Below are positions 1-5,586 of a DNA stretch of 8,114 nt, one piece after another. Under the pieces are notes generated by a model. The model saw only the letters and a list, made by a program, of their open reading frames with translations, was not told the DNA's origin and searched no databases. The stretch comes from 2-02-FULL-66-14 sp964651335 (GTDB taxonomy: Bacteria > Pseudomonadota > Gammaproteobacteria > Burkholderiales > SG8-39), in contig CAZYVT010000111.1 of the NCBI GenBank assembly GCA_964651335.1, forward strand, positions 1 through 8,114, written 5' to 3'. A program made the translations under genes and the position numbers. Numbering within the stretch: position 1 is the stretch's first letter; each line of letters starts with the position of its first letter.

Positions 1-1482
1 GATCCGTTTCGCACCTACAAGGGCGCGGAGCGCGTGCTGCTGCCGCTCGGGGCGGAGAAGCTCGAGCTGCGCTATCGCGAGCTGCGCGCAGGGAGGCGCG
101 GCGCGCCGCGCACATTCGATCGCGACTCGGCCGGGTTGCTGTTCGAGCTTTCGCTCGCGGTCTCGGCGTGGAAGGCGGCCGGCGGCACGCGCTGGGCGCT
201 GCGCACCAATCCGTCGAGCGGCAACCTGCATCCGACCGAGGGCTACCTGGTCTCGGGCGAGTTGCCCGGGCTCCAGGCGGGCGTTTATCACTACGTGAGC
301 CGCGACCACGCGCTCGAGCGCCGCGCGCGGCTCGCGGAGGCCGCGCCGCAGGGCGGCGTCCTCGTCGCGCTCACCTCAATCTACTGGCGCGAGGCGTGGA
401 AGTACGGCATGCGCGCGTTCCGCTACTGCGAGCACGATTGCGGGCACGCGATCGGCGCGCTCGCCTATGCGGCAGCCGCGCTCGGCTGGCGCGCGCAGTT
501 CCTCGCCGATCCGGGTGACGCGACGGTCGCGCGCATCACCGGGGTCGAGCGCGAGGCCGATCGCGGCGAGGCGGAGCCCGAGGCGCCCGAATGCCTGCTG
601 TGGATCTCGGCCGGCGCGGCGCCGCCCGCGCTCGATGCGCTCGCCGCCGCGCTCGATCGCGCCGAATGGCGCGGGCGCGCGAATCGCTTGAGCCCGGAGC
701 ATGTCGAGTGGCTTCAGATCGACGCGGTCGCGCGCATCGCGCACAAGCCGGAAGATTCCAGTGCGACGCCCCAGGTTCGCCCGCCGGAGGAATCGCTGCA
801 CAGCGTGCCGGCACTCGATCCGCCCGCCGCGCCGCTCATCCGCGAGCGGCGCAGCGCGGTGGCGCTCGACGGCAAGACGCGCATCGCGGCGGAGGCGTTC
901 TACGCGATGCTCGAGGCAACGCTCCCCGGCGGGCGGCCGCCGTGGGAAGCATGGCCGCAGGCGCCGCGCGTGCACCTCGCGCTCTTCGTGCACCGCGTGG
1001 ACGGGCTCGAGCCGGGGCTTTACCTGCTGGCGCGCGACCCCGGGGCGCTCGCTCGCCTGAAGGCGGCGCTGCGCCCCGAGTGGCTGTGGCGCAAATCGGG
1101 GCCCGAGTGGCTGCCGCTCTATCTGCTTTTGCCCCACGACCTGCGCGAGGCGGCGAAGCTTGTCTCCTGCCACCAGGACATCGCCGCCGACTCGTGCTTC
1201 GCGCTCGGCATGCTGGCCGATTTCGCAGGCCTTGCGGAGGCGCCGTGGCGCTACCGCGAGCGCTTCTGGGAGTGCGGGCTGATCGGGCAGGCGCTCTACC
1301 TCGAGGCGGGCGCAGGCGGCATCGCGGGCACCGGCATCGGCTGCTTCTTCGACGACGAGATGCACGGGCTGCTCGGCGTTTCGGACGCCTCGTTCCAGAG
1401 CCTGTACCACTTCACCGCCGGCGGTGCGGTGGACGATGCGCGCCTGAGCACGCTGCCGGCGTACCCCGCGCGCCGGCGCTGA
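1..1482 (+). CDS. SagB-type dehydrogenase, tandem nitroreductase domains (5' partial)
   Basis: This is an FMN-dependent nitroreductase-superfamily protein of the SagB/ThcOx type, probably a cytoplasmic oxidoreductase; its substrate is unknown. The frame is open from base 1 (DPFRTYKGAERV precedes the GTG at 34), and that N-terminal stretch resembles the family, so the true start lies outside the window. Numbering from the GTG, half one has SSGNLHPTE (61-69, the typical SagB-like flavin-site motif) and a W-x-YG-x-RAFRY...GHAIGALAYAAAALGW helix region (122-152). Half two begins near RERRSAV (270-276) and has SCHQDIAADSC (378-388) and GLIGQALYLEAGAGGIAGTGIGCFFDD (415-441). The two halves suggest an internally duplicated enzyme that forms a pseudo-dimer, where ordinary nitroreductases are homodimers. 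SagB enzymes oxidise azolines in RiPP pathways, but no precursor peptide, cyclodehydratase or transporter is visible here, so that role is not supported. The stop is TGA at 1480-1482. Confidence 0.85.
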   Translation, partial: DPFRTYKGAERVLLPLGAEKLELRYRELRAGRRGAPRTFDRDSAGLLFELSLAVSAWKAAGGTRWALRTNPSSGNLHPTEGYLVSGELPGLQAGVYHYVSRDHALERRARLAEAAPQGGVLVALTSIYWREAWKYGMRAFRYCEHDCGHAIGALAYAAAALGWRAQFLADPGDATVARITGVEREADRGEAEPEAPECLLWISAGAAPPALDALAAALDRAEWRGRANRLSPEHVEWLQIDAVARIAHKPEDSSATPQVRPPEESLHSVPALDPPAAPLIRERRSAVALDGKTRIAAEAFYAMLEATLPGGRPPWEAWPQAPRVHLALFVHRVDGLEPGLYLLARDPGALARLKAALRPEWLWRKSGPEWLPLYLLLPHDLREAAKLVSCHQDIAADSCFALGMLADFAGLAEAPWRYRERFWECGLIGQALYLEAGAGGIAGTGIGCFFDDEMHGLLGVSDASFQSLYHFTAGGAVDDARLSTLPAYPARRR

Positions 1483-1555
1483 GCGCTACGACTCGATCAG
1501 ACCTGCTGCGCTTTCAAGACCGCCCGGCCCTCTTCCTGCCGCCATAATCGCGTGC

Positions 1556-2098
1556 ATGCCGCACCCCCGAAAGCCCGTTGCCGCGTCCCCGCGCGCGGTC
1601 GTGAAGCAGGTGGTCTCCGGCGGCCAAACCGGCGCCGACCGCGCCGCGCTCGACTGGGCGATCGCGCACGGGATTCCGCACGGCGGATGGTGCCCGCGCG
1701 GGCGGCGGGCGGAAGATGGGCGGATTGCGGAACGCTACCTGCTCGAGGAGACACCCTCGCACGAATATGCGCAGCGCACGCGCTGGAATGTGCGCGACAG
1801 CCACGGGACGCTGATCGTTTCGCGCGCGCCGGTGCTCTCGGGAGGCTCGGAGTACACCGCGCGCTGCGCGGAGCGTCTCGGGCGGCCGTGGCTGCACGCC
1901 TGTCCGGGTGCTGACAGTGCGGCAGCGATGCTTGCATTCATCAAGCGGCATCGGATCGGCACGCTCAACGTCGCCGGACCGAGACTCTCGAACGATCCGG
2001 GAATTTACCGGTACACGCTCGTGGTGCTCGGCCGCCTCGTTTACGGGCCGGCCGTCGACAAGGCCTCCGCCAGCTCGAGCGCGTCGTCCGGCCAGTAG
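1556..2098 (+). CDS. SLOG-fold putative molybdenum carrier / YpsA-like protein
   Basis: This 180-residue protein matches the family annotated as putative molybdenum carrier, a branch of the SLOG (YpsA/LOG/DprA-like Rossmann) superfamily that is predicted to bind nucleotides or nucleotide-derived ligands. Visible signatures are the glycine-rich loop VVSGGQTGADRAALD (19-33), GIPHGGWCPRGRRAEDG (39-55), a YAQRTRWNVRDSHGTLI segment (71-87), LSGGSEYT (94-101) and the terminal family motif LNVAGPRLSNDPGIY (137-151). The molybdenum name comes from a distant similarity and should not be read as proven function. ATG at 1556 is the first ATG; no good Shine-Dalgarno precedes it, and a CATAAT box lies only 7 bases upstream. 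An internal GTG (around 1601) just before the glycine loop is possible but would trim a plausible leader. The last 19 codons overlap the convergent fusion gene and encode a Ser/Ala-rich tail (ASASSSASSGQ) beyond the conserved fold. The cell role is unknown. Confidence 0.85.
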   Translation: MPHPRKPVAASPRAVVKQVVSGGQTGADRAALDWAIAHGIPHGGWCPRGRRAEDGRIAERYLLEETPSHEYAQRTRWNVRDSHGTLIVSRAPVLSGGSEYTARCAERLGRPWLHACPGADSAAAMLAFIKRHRIGTLNVAGPRLSNDPGIYRYTLVVLGRLVYGPAVDKASASSSASSGQ

Positions 2099-3762
2099 TT
2101 GAACGGCCGGGGCCTGACCGCGCCCACCGCGGCGAGCGGGCGGCAGGCAAGGATGGGATGGATCCAGCGTGAGGGAAACGCTTCGATCCCGCACGCCGCA
2201 CCAAGCAGCGCGCCGGCGATCGCGGCATTGGTATCGGTGTCCCCGCCCGCACCCACGGTGGCAATGAGCCCGGCCTCGAGGCTCGGTGCGCGGATGAGCT
2301 GATGGAACGCGTTCTGCAACGCGACCAGCACCCACCCCTTCCTGGTTTCGAAGTCGGCAGGCGGCTCGCCCGCAGCGCCGCGTTCGATCGCATCGCGCGC
2401 GCGGCTCGCGGCATGCGTCTTCGAGGCGTGCGAAAGAGCAGCGCGAAGCATCGCTTCGCGACTCGCGCCGGCGATTCCCGCGGCGATCGCCGCGGCGTAG
2501 GCGGCGCAGGCATCCAGGCACAGGGGGTTCGGGTGGGTGAGCGCCGAGTCTTCGCGCGCGGCGCTGGCCGCGCGCCCCGGGTCGCCCGCGGCCCAGATGC
2601 CGATCGGCGAGGCGCGCATGAGCGAGCCGTTCGACTGGGTCACGGGATCGGGATTTCCAAGAAGGCCGCGCTGCGTGCTGGCGCCGATATCGAAGGGGCG
2701 CGAGATCACCCAGCTGCGGTAGGCCTCGAATACCGCCGCGGCTTCATAGCGGCCCTGGGCCAGGATCGTGCGGGCGAGCGTGAGCGCGAGCTCGCTTTCG
2801 TCGGTCGGCTGCCCGGCGATCGTGTTCCAGGTGCCGCCGTCGGCCAGGTCGCGCACACCCCGCGGGTAATCCTCTGCGATCTGTGCGGCGCTCCGGAATT
2901 CGACCAGCGATCCGAGGCTGTCGCCGATCAACTGGCCGAGAAGGCACGCTTGAGCGCGGGAGAGGCGCACGTCGTCTGCGCGCCGCGGAAACCGAAGCAC
3001 GACGCGCTCGGTCCGTTTCGGTTCCTGCTCCAATTCGCTCCAGTCGAATTGCGCGAGCCTTCCGGCCGCTTCCGGCGCCCCTGCAAAGCAGCCGCTCACC
3101 CGGGCCTTCACGCCGCCGGAGAGCACGATGGTGCGGCCTTCGGCATCGAGCAGCACGCCACCCGATGCGCGCACCAGGGCCATGCCCGCAGCGATGTCGT
3201 ATTCGTGCACGCCATGCGTCGAGAGGGTTGCGACGCCATCGCCGGCAGCGATGCGCGCGAGGCGATACGCGATGCTCGTTAGCGCGATGTAGCGCGCCGG
3301 GGCGACTGCCCGCGAGAAGATTTCGGGACGCCGCGCCGAGGAAGCACTCGCCCAGACGAATTCGCCCGCTGCGAGGCGCCGGCCGGAGAGGTCGGATGAG
3401 ACCGCTGCGCCATTGCGGAAAATCGCCGCGGCGCCCTCTGCCCATGCGATGGTGTCGGGGCCGCGGTCGGGCGAGAGCGGACTGTGCACGACACCGAGGA
3501 CCGCGACGTTCGCATGCAGGAGCGCGACTGAAATCGCCGAGCCGCGTCGGCCCTTGAGAAATTCGCTGGTGCCGTCGTGCGGATCGACGAGCCAGCGATA
3601 GCCCGCGAGCGTGCCCGGCGTCAGCCCGGTTTCCTCTCCGAGAAAATCGCACGGCGCGAGCGCCTGCAGCATTGCCCGCAGGCGCTCTTCGATCTCGAGG
3701 TCGATCGGCGCCTTCGCGCCCGAGCCGCGCGGCCCGCCTGGCAGGTGGAACTCGGCGCGCAA
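2041..3762 (-). CDS. Inositol monophosphatase/CysQ-like domain fused to ADP-ribosylglycohydrolase
   Basis: This 573-residue two-domain cytoplasmic enzyme is numbered from the TTG at 3762. The N-terminal domain (about 1-240) is a Mg-dependent FIG/IMPase-family phosphatase: GEETG (42-46), DPHDGT (60-65, the metal-binding DPxDGT motif) and YDIAAG (188-193, the WDxAAG site with Tyr for Trp). The C-terminal domain (about 268-573) is an ADP-ribosylglycohydrolase (DraG/ARH family): GQLIGDSLGS (276-285), TDESELAL (320-327, where the family usually has TDDT), SNGSLMR (377-383) and GGDTDTNAAIAG (506-517), whose acidic residues bind the metal pair. All key acidic residues for both activities appear present. 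The TTG start has GGAAGG seven bases upstream but would cut the first IMPase helix. The frame stays open back to a TGA at 3868-3870, and the extension LLTPVSVLPQVIAAVEAEGE looks like a genuine IMPase N-terminus. The start may therefore be a CTG at 3823-3825 or 3820-3822, giving about 593 residues. The 3' end overlaps the convergent SLOG gene. Confidence 0.88.
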   Translation of the reverse strand: MRAEFHLPGGPRGSGAKAPIDLEIEERLRAMLQALAPCDFLGEETGLTPGTLAGYRWLVDPHDGTSEFLKGRRGSAISVALLHANVAVLGVVHSPLSPDRGPDTIAWAEGAAAIFRNGAAVSSDLSGRRLAAGEFVWASASSARRPEIFSRAVAPARYIALTSIAYRLARIAAGDGVATLSTHGVHEYDIAAGMALVRASGGVLLDAEGRTIVLSGGVKARVSGCFAGAPEAAGRLAQFDWSELEQEPKRTERVVLRFPRRADDVRLSRAQACLLGQLIGDSLGSLVEFRSAAQIAEDYPRGVRDLADGGTWNTIAGQPTDESELALTLARTILAQGRYEAAAVFEAYRSWVISRPFDIGASTQRGLLGNPDPVTQSNGSLMRASPIGIWAAGDPGRAASAAREDSALTHPNPLCLDACAAYAAAIAAGIAGASREAMLRAALSHASKTHAASRARDAIERGAAGEPPADFETRKGWVLVALQNAFHQLIRAPSLEAGLIATVGAGGDTDTNAAIAGALLGAACGIEAFPSRWIHPILACRPLAAVGAVRPRPFNYWPDDALELAEALSTAGP

Positions 3763-3829
3763 CTGCTCGCCTTCCGCCTCGACGGCGGCGATGACCTGCG
3801 GAAGAACGGAAACGGGGGTCAGCAGCGTC

Positions 3830-3851
3830 GCCTTTGAATTTTCGCAAAGGC
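3830..3851 (-). promoter_or_regulatory. Hairpin in the leader of the IMPase/ARH fusion gene
   Basis: GCCTTTG and CAAAGGC form a perfect 7-bp inverted repeat with an AT-rich 8-base loop (CGAAAATT on the minus strand), between the yajD stop and the fusion gene. On the minus-strand transcript the 3' arm carries AAAGG, which sits five and eight bases before two in-frame CTG codons that could start the fusion protein. It may mask a ribosome site or be a protein-binding dyad. No T-run follows on either strand, so it is not a convincing terminator. Confidence 0.4.
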
Positions 3852-3867
3852 CGTTACCCGGGCCGCA

Positions 3868-4200
3868 TCATTCGCCGCGCTTGCCTTTCAGCAGATCCGC
3901 CAGCCCGGCGAGCGGCTTGTGCGTGGCGGGCGGCTTGTGCGGCTCGCCCGCGCCCGGAATTCCTCCGGCCCTGGAATCCTCCACGCGGGCGTGCTCGTTC
4001 TCGTGGCAATAAATGCACAGCAGCTCCCAGTTGCTGCCGTCGGGCGGGTTGTTGTCGTGGTTGCCGTCCCTGTGGTGCACGGTGAGTTCGCGCAGCCGCG
4101 AGGCGGGAAACTCGCGCGCGCAGCGGGTGCAGATCCACGGCAGGACCCTGAGCGCCTCTTCGCGGTAGGAACTTTCGCGCGGATTGCGCGGCGGGCGCAT
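3868..4200 (-). CDS. yajD: YajD-family HNH nuclease
   Basis: This 110-residue small HNH-domain protein closely resembles Escherichia coli YajD in its central part. A structural zinc is probably held by two CxxC pairs, ICTRC (C24/C27) and LCIYC (C62/C65). The HNH core is TVHHRDGNHDNNP (40-52, with the HH pair at 42-43), GSNWELLC (55-62, containing the central Asn) and CHENEH (65-70). SYREEALRVLPW (11-22) matches the YajD N-terminal helix. The tail after residue 75 is low-complexity (Pro/Gly/His-rich) and poorly conserved, then ends in a basic KGKRGE. A metal-dependent nuclease activity is expected from the family, but the physiological substrate of YajD proteins is not established. The ATG at 4200 has no strong Shine-Dalgarno. 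The gene lies 64 bases after the infA paralogue and its TGA is directly upstream of the fusion gene's leader, so it may belong to the same transcript. Confidence 0.9.
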   Translation of the reverse strand: MRPPRNPRESSYREEALRVLPWICTRCAREFPASRLRELTVHHRDGNHDNNPPDGSNWELLCIYCHENEHARVEDSRAGGIPGAGEPHKPPATHKPLAGLADLLKGKRGE

Positions 4201-4264
4201 GACGGGCGCCTGGGGTGATCGCGTGCGGCCGGGCTCGCCGCTCTTCAGCAGCTACTCGTGGCGC

Positions 4265-4543
4265 TCAGCGCCGGCGCCCCGCCGTGCGGTAGGTGGGCCG
4301 CCGCGGCGCCGAGGGCGGGCGCTCGTCGAGATGGCGGAAGTTGATCCGCCCCTTGGTAAGGTCGTAAGGGGAGATTTCGAGCGTCACGCGGTCGCCGGCG
4401 AGGATCCGGATGCGGTTCTTGCGCACCTTGCCGCCGGCATAGGCGAGCACGGTAGCGCCATTGGCGAGCGTGACCCTGAACTGCGTGTTCGGCAGCACTT
4501 CTTCGACGACGCCTTCCATTTCGAGCAGTTCTTCCTTGGCCAC
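4265..4543 (-). CDS. infA: Translation initiation factor IF-1 (paralogue with C-terminal tail)
   Basis: This 92-residue IF-1 is a single S1/OB-fold protein that binds the 30S A site and helps IF-2 and IF-3 select the initiator tRNA. MAKEELLEMEGVVEEVLPNTQ (1-21), FRVTLANGATVLAYAGGK (22-39), MRKxxIRIL-like VRKNRIRILAGD (40-51) and SPYDLTKGRINFRH (58-71) are family hallmarks. Canonical IF-1 is about 72 residues; this one continues with a basic Arg/Pro-rich tail, HLDERPPSAPRRPTYRTAGRRR split over 71-92. It resembles the second infA copy found in many betaproteobacteria more than the standard ribosomal-operon copy. The GTG start at 4541-4543 gives the conserved N-terminus and has AGGA at 4550-4553, six bases away. 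The much longer open frame upstream is only the shadow of the preceding gene. The upstream region 4544-4611 is relatively AT-rich and may carry its own promoter. Confidence 0.92.
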   Translation of the reverse strand: MAKEELLEMEGVVEEVLPNTQFRVTLANGATVLAYAGGKVRKNRIRILAGDRVTLEISPYDLTKGRINFRHLDERPPSAPRRPTYRTAGRRR

Positions 4544-4549
4544 GTCACA

Positions 4550-4553
4550 TCCT
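4550..4553 (-). promoter_or_regulatory. Shine-Dalgarno of infA
   Basis: AGGA on the minus strand lies six bases before a GTG at 4543. It supports GTG as the real infA start, although the frame is open far upstream. Confidence 0.6.
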
Positions 4554-4571
4554 GTATTTGAATAACCGCAA

Positions 4572-4599
4572 AGTATGCCGTCTGGCTGCGGAAAAGCAA
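4572..4599 (-). promoter_or_regulatory. Candidate sigma-70 promoter of infA
   Basis: Reading the minus strand, TTGCTT (4594-4599) and CATACT (4572-4577) are separated by 16 bases, inside the least GC-rich stretch between the hydrolase and infA. Matches to consensus are only moderate (3/6 and 4/6). Transcription would start about 20 bases before the infA GTG, leaving room for the AGGA ribosome site. This is inferred from base pattern only. Confidence 0.3.
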
Positions 4600-4611
4600 A
4601 GGAGAATCGGC

Positions 4612-5166
4612 CTACCCCGGCCGGCGGCGAACCTCGCGGTCGAACGCGCGCTCGAGGCCGGAGTGCACGCCGCGCAAGCCGTCCACGACGCGCCGTGCCC
4701 AGTCGAAATACTCGCGCTTTCTGCTGCGCGACCAGCCCAGGGGCGGATTGTTCCGGATGTCGCGCAGATTGCAGATCTTGTCGGCGAGCTTGACGAGCTT
4801 GGCGCGGCGCGAGAGGTGCGGCGCATGCTCGATCTGCAGGCGCTTGCGCGTGTGCCTGCGCAGGCGCTTGTTGTCGGTGACTTCCATCACGATGCCTGCG
4901 ATCCCGGCGCCGAATGCGCGCGCCAGCTCCGCGCGCTTGGTCTTCGTGTCCTCGATCGTATCGTGCAGGATCGCGGCGCACAGGGTCAGCGGGTCGGAGA
5001 TGCCGCCTTCGTTGTGCAGCACCCGGGCAAGCGCGATCGGATGGTTGATGTAGGCCGAGGCGTGCCGATCCTTGCGGCGCTGGGCCCGGTGCTTGTGCGC
5101 CGAAAAGGCGAGCACCTCGAGAAAGAGCGCCATGTCGTCGCGCGCGCGGCGGGTCATGCTGCTCAT
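4612..5166 (-). CDS. MESH1-like small alarmone hydrolase (HD domain)
   Basis: This 184-residue single HD-domain protein resembles the hydrolase half of RelA/SpoT and, strikingly, animal MESH1. It is predicted to cleave the 3'-pyrophosphate from (p)ppGpp with Mn2+. Visible signatures are AHKHRAQRRKD (23-33, metal His26), YINHP (39-43), the HD pair with following acids ILHDTIEDT (66-74: H68, D69, E72, D73), EVTDNKRL (95-102), KRLQIEHAPHLS (108-119), and KLVKLADKICNLRDI (123-137, metal D129 and N133). GWSRSRKREYFDWARRVVDGL (144-164) matches the MESH1 C-terminal helix. No synthetase domain (RelA-type) is present and none is encoded in the window, so this is a stand-alone hydrolase. NADPH phosphatase activity, reported for human MESH1, is an alternative. 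The first ATG is at 5166; ATGs at 5157 and 5133 are also possible, and no start has a strong ribosome site. The TAG stop lies 68 bases before infA. Confidence 0.88.
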   Translation of the reverse strand: MSSMTRRARDDMALFLEVLAFSAHKHRAQRRKDRHASAYINHPIALARVLHNEGGISDPLTLCAAILHDTIEDTKTKRAELARAFGAGIAGIVMEVTDNKRLRRHTRKRLQIEHAPHLSRRAKLVKLADKICNLRDIRNNPPLGWSRSRKREYFDWARRVVDGLRGVHSGLERAFDREVRRRPG

Positions 5167-5168
5167 TC

Positions 5169-5187
5169 TAGCCGCACCGATCGGCTA
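5169..5187. promoter_or_regulatory. Dyad in the divergent intergenic region
   Basis: TAGCCG and CGGCTA form a perfect 6-bp inverted repeat around a 7-base spacer, within the 53 bases between two divergent genes (the alarmone hydrolase and the FKBP). The centre holds the palindrome CCGATCGG (5177-5184). It could be an operator or simply chance in GC-rich DNA; no clear -10/-35 boxes were recognised. Confidence 0.25.
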
Positions 5188-5210
5188 CCATGGCGCCTCC
5201 TTCCGACCGC

Positions 5211-5214
5211 GAGG
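5211..5214 (+). promoter_or_regulatory. Shine-Dalgarno of the FKBP gene
   Basis: GAGG lies five bases before the ATG at 5220. It favours that start over an in-frame ATG at 5190, which lacks a ribosome site and adds ten residues not expected in the family. Confidence 0.55.
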
Positions 5215-5219
5215 TTGCC

Positions 5220-5561
5220 ATGACTGCAGGCCTGATCGTCGAAGACGTCGTCCTCGGCAGCGGCGACGAAGCGCTTTCCGGCAAGACCGTCACCGTCCAC
5301 TACACCGGCTGGCTGGTGGAGGGAGGAAAGGCGGGAAAGATATTCGACTCGAGCAAGGACCGCAACGACCCGTTCGCTTTTCCGCTCGGCAAGGGGCGCG
5401 TGATCCGCGGCTGGGACGAGGGCGTCGCCGGAATGAAAACCGGCGGCAAGCGCAAGCTCACCATCCCGCCCGCCCTGGGGTACGGCGCGCGCGGCGCAGG
5501 CAATGTCGTTCCACCCGATGCGACGCTGCTCTTCGAAGTCGAGCTGCTGACAGTCGGCTGA
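5220..5561 (+). CDS. FKBP-type peptidyl-prolyl cis-trans isomerase
   Basis: This 113-residue single-domain FKBP lacks a signal peptide and so is probably cytoplasmic. It catalyses cis-trans isomerisation of Xaa-Pro bonds and may chaperone folding. The FKBP fold is clear: TVTVHYTGWL (23-32), IFDSSKDRNDPFAFPLGKG (41-59), VIRGWDEGVAGMKTGGKRKL (61-80), IPPALGYGARG (82-92) and PPDATLLFEVELL (98-110). By comparison with human FKBP12, the active-site residues Y28, F42, D43, F52, V61, I62, W65, Y88 and F105 are all conserved. Relative to the shortest bacterial homologues there is a small insertion (EGGKAGK, 34-40) in the loop before the FDSS motif. The ATG at 5220 is chosen because of the GAGG ribosome site and the usual short N-terminus. 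The gene is divergent from the alarmone hydrolase and convergent with the diguanylate cyclase, so it is probably monocistronic. Confidence 0.93.
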   Translation: MTAGLIVEDVVLGSGDEALSGKTVTVHYTGWLVEGGKAGKIFDSSKDRNDPFAFPLGKGRVIRGWDEGVAGMKTGGKRKLTIPPALGYGARGAGNVVPPDATLLFEVELLTVG

Positions 5562-5586
5562 CGGCCCGCGGGGCGGCATTGCGAGC

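Noticed and set aside
376..1410. Minus-strand open frame of 344 codons opposite the nitroreductase
   Set aside because: Composition is typical of an antisense shadow and the plus-strand gene has conserved family motifs throughout.
591..1547. Plus-strand open frame of 318 codons in another frame of the nitroreductase
   Set aside because: Extremely Arg-rich with no domain, and fully overlapped by a supported gene.
1543..1548. CATAAT as a -10 box giving a leaderless SLOG mRNA
   Set aside because: The spacing to the ATG fits a leaderless start, but no -35 element lies at a suitable distance, so the support is a single hexamer.
3856..3869. ATG overlapping the yajD stop as TGATG, which could couple translation to the fusion gene
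   Set aside because: It is out of frame with the fusion protein and reads only four codons (MRPG) before TAA.
4608..4623. Possible terminator hairpin CGGCC-N6-GGCCG at the end of the alarmone hydrolase gene
   Set aside because: The stem is only 5 bp, the loop contains the gene's stop codon, and the following pyrimidine stretch is interrupted, so intrinsic termination is not convincing.
4265..4981. A 238-residue version of IF-1 with a long N-terminal extension
   Set aside because: The extension is the out-of-frame shadow of the HD hydrolase; the GTG at 4543 with AGGA six bases upstream gives the standard IF-1 start.
5564..5574. GCCC-GCG-GGGC hairpin between the convergent FKBP and cyclase genes
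   Set aside because: A 4-bp stem with no T-run is expected by chance in this base composition.
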